Positions 7,942 through 15,768 of a stretch of 64,000 bases of DNA are shown one piece after another. The notes beneath the pieces were generated by a model. The model searched no databases and had not been told where the DNA came from. It saw only the letters and a list, made by a program, of their open reading frames with translations. This DNA comes from Roseibium aggregatum (GTDB taxonomy: Bacteria > Pseudomonadota > Alphaproteobacteria > Rhizobiales > Stappiaceae), in contig NZ_JAEKJZ010000001.1 of the NCBI RefSeq assembly GCF_017309185.1, positions 620,001 through 684,000 of the forward strand, given 5' to 3'. Position numbers and translations under genes: made by a program. Each line of letters opens with the position of its first letter. Position 1 is the stretch's first letter.

Positions 7942-9687
7942 ATGCATGCCCCGATCGAAAAACGTGGTTTTAGCGAAGAGCAACTGGCGTATCTCGCAAA
8001 TGCCGTGGCCAAGCTCGGCCTGCATAAGGCCTTTCAGCCGGATGCGGGCCCCGCTGCGGAAGCCGAAAACGTCTATGGAACGCCGCTGGAAGAGCTCTGC
8101 AAGGAAGAGGTCGCCAAGTACAATCTGCACCCGCTCGACTTGCGGGCCAGAATTGAACGCTGGACCGACCGCAACGAGATTGCCACCGGCCTGGACCAGT
8201 TCCTTCTGAGGCACTGGGGTTTCTTCAACGTCGAACCGAACAGCCAGGGCTACATGGTTCGCCTGCGTCTCCCGGCCTGCAAACTGCGCGGCGACCAGAT
8301 GCTTGCGCTGGCTGACATTGCCCAGGACTACGCCGGTGGCTACGCGCATGTGACGACGCGCGGCAATTTCCAGCTCCGCGAAATTGAACCGAAAGACGTG
8401 CTGAACGTGATGTACGATCTTCAGCAGGCTGGGTTGTCCTGTCACGGATCTGGAGCGGATTCTGCCCGGAACATGACGGCTTCGCCGACTTCGGGCTTTG
8501 ACCCGCTCGAACTGATTGACCTTTCTCCCTACACGATCCGTCTTTCAAATCTTGTGTTGCACACCCGGGAACTGCAGGGCCTGCCGCGCAAGTTCAACAT
8601 TTCCTTCGACGGTGGGGGATCCATTTCGACGGTCAGCGATTCAAACGACATCTGCTTCCAGGCCGTTGAGATCAAGAACAATGACCAGGGTCTGGAACCG
8701 GGGATCTATTGCCGGATCATGTTGGGCGGCATTTCCGGGCACAGGGATCTGGCCCGCGATACCGGCTTTGTCTGCACGCCTGAGCAGACCGTTCTGGCCG
8801 GATCGGCGATGCTGCATGTCTTTGTGGAGCATGCGGACCGGACCAACCGGAAAAAGGCGCGCTTGAAATACCTTTTGGATTCCAAGGGGTTTGAATGGTT
8901 CGTCGAACGCACTCAGGAAAAACTGGAGGAGCTGGAAGCCGGGTTCCGGCTGACGCCACTGTCGTCTGTTCACGACGGGCTAAGACCCCCGGTTCTGCGC
9001 CAGGCCCACATTGGCGTTCACAGACAGAGTGCAGCCGATCGAAACTATGTCGGCGTCGCCCTGGAGATGGGACGGCTCTCGCCGGAGCAGATGCGCCTGA
9101 TCGGGCGTCTGGCGTTGGAAAAAGGCAGCAATGACGTGCGACTGACCGTTTGGCAGAATGTGCTGATTGCAGGGATCGAAAATCACGACATTGCCGAAGT
9201 GGTCAAGGCTCTGGAAGAAAACGCGATGCCGACATCAGCCACGGCTTTCGCCGCCGGAGCGGTGGCGTGTACGGGCCGCTGGGGATGCAAGCTCGGGCTT
9301 GCCTACACCAAGCAGAATGGCACCGAACTGGTCCGCCACCTTGAGAAAACCTTCACGCTCGATCGTCCGATCAACATCCATCTGACCGGCTGCCCGAACT
9401 CCTGCGCGCAGCACTATATCGGCGATATCGGTCTTGTCGGAACCACCCTGCCGGACGGCGGCGAAGGGTATCATGTCGTGGTGGGCGGAGGCAGCGATCA
9501 CGACTACGGAATTGCCAGACCGTTATGCGGGCCGGTGCCGGCCGATGACGTCAATGAAGTCGTGGAAACAATCGTCGGCAATTACCTCTCGGCGCGCGAG
9601 CCGGGAGCCAGCTTCCTGGAGTTCGTCAGGTCGCTGGACGACAGCGATCTTTCCCGGCTGCTCCATGGCCATTCCCTGGCAGCCTGA
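7942..9687 (+). CDS. nirA: Assimilatory nitrite reductase, siroheme/4Fe-4S (NirA-like hemoprotein)
   Basis: Catalyses six-electron reduction of nitrite to ammonia in the cytoplasm. 581 residues with the two-fold ferredoxin-like plus siroheme domain layout of the nitrite/sulfite reductase family: YAHVTTRGNFQLR in the first half and GVALEMGRLS in the second. The cofactor cysteines are ACTGRWGC and, about 40 residues later, TGCPNSCAQHYIGDIGLVG. The context (nitrite channel upstream, no sulfate genes) favours nitrite over sulfite, although the hemoprotein/flavoprotein pairing resembles CysI/CysJ. A GGAG site precedes the ATG. The gap to the next gene is 23 bases, so the two are co-transcribed. 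Confidence 0.85.
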   Translation: MHAPIEKRGFSEEQLAYLANAVAKLGLHKAFQPDAGPAAEAENVYGTPLEELCKEEVAKYNLHPLDLRARIERWTDRNEIATGLDQFLLRHWGFFNVEPNSQGYMVRLRLPACKLRGDQMLALADIAQDYAGGYAHVTTRGNFQLREIEPKDVLNVMYDLQQAGLSCHGSGADSARNMTASPTSGFDPLELIDLSPYTIRLSNLVLHTRELQGLPRKFNISFDGGGSISTVSDSNDICFQAVEIKNNDQGLEPGIYCRIMLGGISGHRDLARDTGFVCTPEQTVLAGSAMLHVFVEHADRTNRKKARLKYLLDSKGFEWFVERTQEKLEELEAGFRLTPLSSVHDGLRPPVLRQAHIGVHRQSAADRNYVGVALEMGRLSPEQMRLIGRLALEKGSNDVRLTVWQNVLIAGIENHDIAEVVKALEENAMPTSATAFAAGAVACTGRWGCKLGLAYTKQNGTELVRHLEKTFTLDRPINIHLTGCPNSCAQHYIGDIGLVGTTLPDGGEGYHVVVGGGSDHDYGIARPLCGPVPADDVNEVVETIVGNYLSAREPGASFLEFVRSLDDSDLSRLLHGHSLAA

Positions 9688-9710
9688 CGCTCTTAAGTCG
9701 AGAACCCATC

Positions 9711-11468
9711 ATGACACAGCACAGCACCACCATCCTCGATAAGATCTCCGTTGGGGGCACCGATGAGCAATCTCAGGGATTGACCGAGTTCATACCCGCC
9801 GATGCGCCCTTCGATGACGAACAGCGAAACTGGTTGAACGGCCTCTTCACCGGCCTCTTCACGATCGCCAATGAGGCTGCCAAAGGCACGCAGGAAGAGG
9901 CGCCGGGCACGGCGCTGCAGATCCTGTTCGGCTCGCAGTCGGGAACCGCTGAATCCCTTTCCAAGGATTTGCGGAAGTTTGCGAAGACCAAAGGCTTCGA
10001 CGCCTCTGTTGCCGAGCTGGACTCAATCGCCCCCGCGGATCTGGCAACGTCCAACCACGTTCTCATCATCGCCGCGACCTTCGGAGAAGGGGAACCGACG
10101 GACAATGCAAAAAATTTCCATGATGCCCTGATGTCCGATGACGCGCCGCGGTTTTCCGAGACGGTCAACTTCAGCGTTTGCGGCCTCGGCGACAGCAGTT
10201 ACCCGCAGTTCAACAATGTCGCCCGCGAAATCGATGCCCGGTTGAGTGAACTTGGCGCAAACCGGGTGCATGAACTGGTTGCCTGCGATGTGGCCTACGA
10301 TGACGACTATGCAGGCTGGAAGGAAGCGGTCTTTCAGACCGAAGCTTTCGTGTTGGCGGCAGGCGCCGCGCAGGCGGCCGATCCCGAAGAAAGCGGCCCG
10401 GCTTTCGACAAGAACCATCCCTTCATTGCGACGCTGCTCGACCGCCGCTGCCTCAACGAACCGGGGTCCGCCAAAACCGTCAACCACATCGAACTGTCTT
10501 TGGCCGGCGGCGGCGAAGACCTCGACTATAGCGTCGGCGACGCGCTGGGCCTTTGGCCGGTCAACGATGCCGCGGATGTCGAAGCGCTGTTGGACGCCGG
10601 TGGCTTTACCGGCCGCGAGAGCGTTTCATTGAAATCCGGACCGACCAAGTTGCGTGCCGCCCTCTTGACCCGGCTGGACATCGTCACCGTTACGCCAAAC
10701 ACGTTGCAGAACTGGCAAGTCGAACGGCCGTTCGACGATGCTCACATCGTAGATCTGTTGCAGGCTGGCGTCGATGGATTAAGCGCTCAGATGCTTGTGG
10801 AAGGCCTGCGTCCGCTCCAGCCGCGTCTTTACTCCATTTCTTCCAGCCCGAAGAAGCACAACGGCGAAGTCCACCTGACCGTCGGTGAGGTGCATTACCG
10901 GTTGAACGGAACGGATCGGAAGGGCGTCGCCTCGACCTATCTCGGCAGCCGGCTTCAACCGGGAGGAAATGTCGGCGTCTACATCCAGCGCTCAAGCCAT
11001 TTTCACCTGCCGGAAGACGACACCCTTCCGGTCATCATGATCGGTCCGGGAACCGGAATTGCGCCGTTCAGGGCGTTTCTCGAAGAACGCGAAATGCGTC
11101 AGGCAAATGGCCAAAACTGGTTGTTCTTCGGCGATCAGCATGAAGCCACCGACTTTCTCTACCGTGACGAGATCGGCACCTGGCAAGAAAACGGACTTCT
11201 GACGAAAGCAAGCCTCGCATGGTCGCGCGACGGGGCGGAAAAGGTTTATGTCCAGCATCTCATCGAAAGCGAAGGCGCAGCCTTCTTCGAGTGGCTCGAG
11301 GCTGGGGCTGTGATCTACGTCTGTGGCGATGCCTCGCGGATGGCCAACGATGTCGATCAGGCGATCCGCCGGGTTATCGCAACCCACGGAAACAGGACCG
11401 AAAGCGAGGCCGGCGCCTATCTCGATGCCTTGTCGAAGGCTCACCGCTACCAGCGCGATGTCTATTGA
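9711..11468 (+). CDS. CysJ-like NADPH diflavin reductase, electron donor for the nitrite reductase
   Basis: 585 residues in three parts. A flavodoxin domain (about 65-215) contains FGSQSGTAES, ATFGEGEPTDNA and CGLGDSSYPQFN for FMN. An FAD domain contains RLYSISSSP and GVASTYL. A ferredoxin-NADP reductase domain contains MIGPGTGIAPFRAFLEER, FFGDQH, VYVCGDASRMA-type residues and the terminal YQRDVY typical of sulfite reductase alpha subunits. Because it follows the siroheme enzyme directly, I infer it passes NADPH electrons to that enzyme, replacing the ferredoxin used by classical NirA. No terminator is obvious in the 289 bases after it, which appear empty. Confidence 0.87.
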   Translation: MTQHSTTILDKISVGGTDEQSQGLTEFIPADAPFDDEQRNWLNGLFTGLFTIANEAAKGTQEEAPGTALQILFGSQSGTAESLSKDLRKFAKTKGFDASVAELDSIAPADLATSNHVLIIAATFGEGEPTDNAKNFHDALMSDDAPRFSETVNFSVCGLGDSSYPQFNNVAREIDARLSELGANRVHELVACDVAYDDDYAGWKEAVFQTEAFVLAAGAAQAADPEESGPAFDKNHPFIATLLDRRCLNEPGSAKTVNHIELSLAGGGEDLDYSVGDALGLWPVNDAADVEALLDAGGFTGRESVSLKSGPTKLRAALLTRLDIVTVTPNTLQNWQVERPFDDAHIVDLLQAGVDGLSAQMLVEGLRPLQPRLYSISSSPKKHNGEVHLTVGEVHYRLNGTDRKGVASTYLGSRLQPGGNVGVYIQRSSHFHLPEDDTLPVIMIGPGTGIAPFRAFLEEREMRQANGQNWLFFGDQHEATDFLYRDEIGTWQENGLLTKASLAWSRDGAEKVYVQHLIESEGAAFFEWLEAGAVIYVCGDASRMANDVDQAIRRVIATHGNRTESEAGAYLDALSKAHRYQRDVY

Positions 11469-11757
11469 GGCCTTTTTACCGCTAAAGCCGGGAGCAGATT
11501 GTTTGCGAACTGATTTGTCAGCCGATGGAAGGGGGAAATCGCTCAACTGCCGGAAGGCTTGAATGCGGTAACTTGCCTTCAATCGGGAAGACGGCAGTGG
11601 ATCAACTGCATCCAGGGTCTTCTGCAAAAGGGTATCGCGGGTGTCGGTGTCGTTGCCCGGGCGGGTTTACCGAGCGCGGCAAACGCGTATTTCAGGCGGA
11701 GCCGCCTGACGGTCTCTGCGCCTTCGGCAATGGCGAATTTCCGGGCTGTGCCTGCGA

Positions 11758-12627
11758 TCATGCAAACAAGTTCGCTTCGTTCAGCCATGCAATCAGTGCA
11801 TCGATGCGTTCAACGCCGCGCATGGACCTGTTTCGGAGGAGCCAGACATCCCGGTTCATCTCCGGTGAGTTCGGCGGCAACGCCAGCGCGGTCAGACGCG
11901 GGTCCCGCTTGGCTATGGTCGTCGGCAGCAGGGCTTTGGCCGGTGTCGTCACAACCGTTTCGAACACTGTTTCGAGGTCACGCATCAAAAGTGCCGACCG
12001 CCTCTCGCCTCTGCTTTGCGCAAGGGCTTCGGTCCACGCGGCCTGAGGCAGATGTGCTGCCACCGGATCGTAACCAAGCCATGGCCTTTCCTCGGGTGCC
12101 GGAGGCGTCTCGACTTTTGCGGTGAACACGGAAAATGCGATGCAGCCAAGCTTTTGGGCCAGCACCGCGTTGCCGCCTTCTCGAGGTTCGCCGAACCGGA
12201 GAGCAACGTCCACTTCGCGGCGTGTCAGGCTGAGGTTGTGACCATCCGGGATGAGGCTGATGCTCACGCCAGGGAAACGCATGCAAAAACCGGATAGTCG
12301 TGGTGCTATCAACCGGTTCAAGAGGAACGGAACCGCTGTCAGCCGCACCGTCCCGCTTGGATTGCGATCCTGTCCGACCAGGGCCGCTGCCGCATGGGCG
12401 TGCCGCTCCATGTTCTCGGCTTGATCGGCGAGCGATTGGCCGAGTTGTGTGAGCTGTATGTGACCTGATATCGCACGCAGGATCAAAGCCGCCCCGGCGC
12501 GTTTTTCCATGGCTTTGACGCGGCGCGAAACCGTGGTCGCATTGAGGCCCAGCAGTTGCGCGGCCCCACCCAGGCTCTCGGCACGCGCAACGGCGAGTAA
12601 CACGCGAAGGTCATCCCAATTCATCAT
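11758..12627 (-). CDS. LysR-family transcriptional regulator
   Basis: About 289 residues: an N-terminal winged helix (NWDDLRVLLAVARAESLGGA, then LGLNATTVSRRVKAMEKRAG) and a periplasmic-binding-like effector domain. The open frame extends 29 codons further upstream, but the homologous region begins at the double Met (ATG 12627 or 12624; ATG 12633 is also possible). It is transcribed divergently from the YciI gene across a short region with two inverted repeats, so autoregulation and control of that gene are likely. The inducer is not predictable from the sequence. Confidence 0.85.
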   Translation of the reverse strand: MMNWDDLRVLLAVARAESLGGAAQLLGLNATTVSRRVKAMEKRAGAALILRAISGHIQLTQLGQSLADQAENMERHAHAAAALVGQDRNPSGTVRLTAVPFLLNRLIAPRLSGFCMRFPGVSISLIPDGHNLSLTRREVDVALRFGEPREGGNAVLAQKLGCIAFSVFTAKVETPPAPEERPWLGYDPVAAHLPQAAWTEALAQSRGERRSALLMRDLETVFETVVTTPAKALLPTTIAKRDPRLTALALPPNSPEMNRDVWLLRNRSMRGVERIDALIAWLNEANLFA

Positions 12628-12636
12628 CTGCATAAA

Positions 12637-12705
12637 CGCAGAAGGTATCTGCGATTGAGGTAATTGTGAATGCGTTTTTGCAGGCATAGGTTTTGAAAAA
12701 ACGCA
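12637..12705. promoter_or_regulatory. Paired inverted repeats between LysR and YciI genes (candidate operator)
   Basis: Site 1 is CGCAGA-AGGTA-TCTGCG (12637-12653). Site 2 is TGCGTTTTT (12671-12679) with AAAAACGCA (12697-12705). Both contain the half-motif AACGCAG (12635-12641 and 12700-12706). The layout of two imperfectly spaced dyads between divergent genes is typical of LysR regulatory/activation sites. Confidence 0.45.
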
Positions 12706-12715
12706 GGAGGCCACG

Positions 12716-13021
12716 ATGCTCTACACCATTCGTTTTCTCGATAACGCCGGCGCCGACCCAGAAATTCGAATGCGGCACATGCGGCAGCATCTCGCTTTCC
12801 TGAGCGCCAACAAGGATGCGATCCGCGCAGCAGGTCCGTTGAAGGAAGACGACGGCACTGTCAAAAGCGGCCTGTGGCTGGTTGATGTTGAGACCGTCGA
12901 GCAAGCCTGGGATCTGGTAAAGGCAGATCCGTTTTGGCCAACCGGGTTGCGTGACAAAGTTGAAATCAGGCAGTGGACGCAAGTGTTTGCCGGTGGGCAG
13001 TGCTTGATCGACCCGGAGTAG
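12716..13021 (+). CDS. YciI-family protein
   Basis: A 101-residue alpha/beta-barrel protein of the YciI/YCII family. It starts MLYTIRFLDN, contains the conserved RMRHMRQHLAFL helix (the His is the putative active-site residue), and ends with a DPFWPTGLRDKVEIRQW-like segment matching the family's DP-F-x-x-G-L pattern. AGGAGG lies just before the ATG. Family members are small putative enzymes of mostly unknown reaction. The divergent LysR gene is its probable regulator. Confidence 0.8.
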   Translation: MLYTIRFLDNAGADPEIRMRHMRQHLAFLSANKDAIRAAGPLKEDDGTVKSGLWLVDVETVEQAWDLVKADPFWPTGLRDKVEIRQWTQVFAGGQCLIDPE

Positions 13022-13060
13022 GTGGCTTGCCCAGGCTCGCGATCTGAGATGTCCTATCCC

Positions 13061-14272
13061 TCACAACGGCAGTGCCGGTTTCTCCTGAAACCCCAGATGC
13101 AGCTCATCGCCTTCGTAAGGATGCGCCCGCGCGACCGTCTCGTTCAGATCGTGCCCCAGCCCAGGCTCGTCTGAGGGAATGACATAGCCGTCTTCCCAGC
13201 GGATCGGTGTCTTCAGGAGTTCCGCATAGAACCCGTCGAAGGTTCTGATCGACTCCAGCACCAGGAAATTCGGGCTGCAGGTGGCGAGCTGGATGTTGGC
13301 GAGCGCCACCAGCGGACCGCAGTAAAGATGCGGAGCGATCTGGGCCGAGTGACAGTCCGCCATGGCCGCGATTTTCTTGGCTTCCAGCAGACCGCCCACG
13401 CGGCCGAGGTTCATCTGCAGGATGCTTGCGGCGCGGGTTTCCAGAACACGGGAGAACTCGTATTTCGTGCAGAGCCGCTCGCCGGTGGCGACAGGGATCG
13501 AGGTGAAGCGCGCGACCTCGGCCATGTCTTCGGGTTTTTCCGGTGGGATCGGCTCCTCGAACCAAAGGGGATCGTAGGCTTCCAGCCGTCGCGCCATCCG
13601 CTTCGCGCCGGAGACGGTGAACTGGCCATGGGTGCCGAAGAGAAGATCGGCCCTGGAGCCGACCGCCTCTCGGATCGCGCGACAAAAGGCTTCGGAGCGC
13701 TCCAGATCCTCCAGGCTCGGCTGGTGGCCGTCATAGATCGTATAGGCGCCGGCCGGGTCGAACTTCACCGCCGTGAAACCCTGGGCAACCGCCTTGACGG
13801 CCGCCTCCGCCGCCATGTCCGGATCGTTGTAGACATTGGGCTTGTCCGGGTCCGGATAGACGTCACCGTCCGAGGGATAGAGATAGGTATAGGACCTCAG
13901 CCGCTCGTGGACCTTGCCGCCCAGCAGTTCGTAGACCGGTTTGCCGGCCGCCTTGCCGATAATGTCCCAGCAGGCCATTTCCAGGCCCGACAGAACCCCC
14001 ATGACCGAGACATCCGGGCGCTGGGTGTAGCCGGCGCCGTAGGTCTTGTGCCAGAGCTTCTCGATATGGTGCGGGTCTTCGCCTGCGAACTGGCGCTGGA
14101 ACACGTCCTTCGCCATGTCGGCCACCAGATGCGGCCCGAAGGTGGCGTTGTAGATCTCGCCGTAGCCGGTAACGCCGCAGGCGGTGACGAGCTTGACGAA
14201 GATGAAATAGCGCCCGCCGTGCCGGGGCGGCGGATTGCCGACGACGAAGGTCTCGATTTGGTCGAGTTTCAT
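13061..14272 (-). CDS. Mandelate racemase/muconate lactonizing enzyme family (enolase superfamily), probable sugar-acid dehydratase
   Basis: 403 residues: a capping domain followed by a TIM barrel. Residues expected for the superfamily are VKFDPAG (first lysine strand), LFGTHGQ with a histidine where galactonate-dehydratase-type enzymes carry one, WFEEPIP and ATGERL for metal ligands, and QIAPHLYCG for the C-terminal catalytic His. These point to the histidine-using acid-sugar dehydratase subgroup more than to true mandelate racemase; the substrate is unknown. The start is ATG 14272, eight bases after the aldehyde dehydrogenase stop. The open frame runs 213 codons further upstream, but that part is an out-of-frame reading of the neighbour. 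It is the last gene of a three-gene operon. Confidence 0.82.
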   Translation of the reverse strand: MKLDQIETFVVGNPPPRHGGRYFIFVKLVTACGVTGYGEIYNATFGPHLVADMAKDVFQRQFAGEDPHHIEKLWHKTYGAGYTQRPDVSVMGVLSGLEMACWDIIGKAAGKPVYELLGGKVHERLRSYTYLYPSDGDVYPDPDKPNVYNDPDMAAEAAVKAVAQGFTAVKFDPAGAYTIYDGHQPSLEDLERSEAFCRAIREAVGSRADLLFGTHGQFTVSGAKRMARRLEAYDPLWFEEPIPPEKPEDMAEVARFTSIPVATGERLCTKYEFSRVLETRAASILQMNLGRVGGLLEAKKIAAMADCHSAQIAPHLYCGPLVALANIQLATCSPNFLVLESIRTFDGFYAELLKTPIRWEDGYVIPSDEPGLGHDLNETVARAHPYEGDELHLGFQEKPALPL

Positions 14273-14280
14273 GAGGGGAC

Positions 14281-15768
14281 CTAGCTCGCGTTGCTGATGG
14301 TGATCGCCTTCACCTTGGTATAGGCGTCGAGCCCTTCCCAGCCCTTTTCGCGGCCGTAACCGGATTTCTTGTTGCCGCCGAAGGGAAGCTCCAGGCCGCC
14401 GGCCCAGTAGTCGTTGACCGAGACCTGGCCGCAATCCATGGCATGGGCGACCCGCATGGAGCGGCCCGTGTCTCTTGTGTAGACGCTGGCGATCAGGCCG
14501 AACTCCGTGCCGTTGGCGAGCGCAATGGCTTCGTCTTCGGTCTCGAAATTCTGGACCGAGAGCACCGGGCCGAAGATTTCCTCCTGAACCGCGGGGTCGT
14601 CCGGCTCGAGATCGGCGATGACGGTCGGCTGGAAAAACCAGCCCTTGCCGGTGTTCTGGTCCGTCGTCACGTCGCCGCCGGTCAGGATATTCGCGCCCCG
14701 TGCCTTGGCGGCGTCCACATGGGCCTTGATGCGGGAAAGATGCAGCTCCGAATTGATCGCACCCATGTCGGGGCCGGTCAGTCCATGGGCGGTTTTGATC
14801 TTGCCTGCCCGCTCCGTCAGGATGGAAAGCACTTCGTCGCGGATCGCGGAGTGCAGGATCAGCCGGGAGCCGGCCGAACAGATCTGGCCGGAATTGGAGA
14901 AGATCGCCCAATAGGCCCCGTCGGCGACCTTTTCCGGATCGGCGTCCTCGAACGCGATCAAGGGCGACTTTCCGCCGAGTTCCAGGGTCAGGCGGGTGAC
15001 ATTGGGGGCCGCCATCCGGGCGACATTGACGCCGGTGGTCACCGAGCCGGTGAAGGTCAGCTGCTTGATGCGCGGGTCCTGCGCCATCTGCGCTCCGACA
15101 TCGGACCCGAGACCGGTGACGACATTCACGAGCCCGTCCGGTACACCCGCCTCGGCAAGGAGTTCCGCCATGACGAGCGCGGTGAACGGGGTGGTCTCGG
15201 CGGGCTTGGCGACGACGGAGCAGCCGGCGGCCAGAGCCGGCGCGACACCTCGGGCGAAGGTCGAGGTGGGATAGTTCCAGGGGATGATGTGGCCGGTGAC
15301 GCCGACCGGCTCCCGCACCGTGAAGGCGGTATAGGCAGACCCGAGATTGACGGAGCGGCCGTCGAGCTTGTCGGCCGCCCCCGCGTAATACTCGAAAAGC
15401 CGCGCGGAGGACTGCACGTCGCCCATCGCTTCCGCAAGGGTCTTGCCGCTGTCGACAACCTCGATTACCGCCAGTCGGTCGGCGTTGGCGCGAAAGACCC
15501 GGGCGACCTCGTTCAGGACGCGGCAGCGCTCGGCTGGCGTAACCTGCCGCCAGTGGCGCGCGGCTGTCTCGGCCGCGGCGATGGCCCGGTCCATGTCCTC
15601 CTCGCTGCCGAGGGAAAACTCCGCGAAGGCCTCGGCACGGGCGGGATCGAAACTCTCCATCTTCCGGTTGGAGGCCGGGCAGGCCTTGCCGTCAATGAAG
15701 TGACCGTCGGGGAGGGCGGTCAGCCGTCCGGTCGTCAGATAGTCTTGCGCGATGTCCTGGACTGTCAT
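14281..15768 (-). CDS. NAD(P)-dependent aldehyde dehydrogenase
   Basis: 495 residues of the class-1/betaine-aldehyde type. Seen are the Rossmann region with IPWNYPTS, the catalytic glutamate in LELGGKSP (about 260), the catalytic cysteine in NSGQICSAGSR (about 295), EEIFGPVLSV, and the C-terminal LPFGGNKKSGYGREKG. It oxidises an aldehyde to the acid, presumably the one made by the GMC oxidoreductase encoded just upstream. The ATG overlaps that gene's stop by four bases, so the two are translationally coupled. Substrate cannot be read from the sequence; the enolase-superfamily enzyme downstream suggests a sugar- or polyol-derived aldehyde rather than betaine aldehyde. Confidence 0.9.
   Translation of the reverse strand: MTVQDIAQDYLTTGRLTALPDGHFIDGKACPASNRKMESFDPARAEAFAEFSLGSEEDMDRAIAAAETAARHWRQVTPAERCRVLNEVARVFRANADRLAVIEVVDSGKTLAEAMGDVQSSARLFEYYAGAADKLDGRSVNLGSAYTAFTVREPVGVTGHIIPWNYPTSTFARGVAPALAAGCSVVAKPAETTPFTALVMAELLAEAGVPDGLVNVVTGLGSDVGAQMAQDPRIKQLTFTGSVTTGVNVARMAAPNVTRLTLELGGKSPLIAFEDADPEKVADGAYWAIFSNSGQICSAGSRLILHSAIRDEVLSILTERAGKIKTAHGLTGPDMGAINSELHLSRIKAHVDAAKARGANILTGGDVTTDQNTGKGWFFQPTVIADLEPDDPAVQEEIFGPVLSVQNFETEDEAIALANGTEFGLIASVYTRDTGRSMRVAHAMDCGQVSVNDYWAGGLELPFGGNKKSGYGREKGWEGLDAYTKVKAITISNAS

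Noticed and set aside
13061..14911. A 616-residue fusion of an N-terminal region with the enolase-superfamily enzyme
   Set aside because: Its first 213 residues are an out-of-frame reading of the aldehyde dehydrogenase gene; homology and start support ATG 14272.
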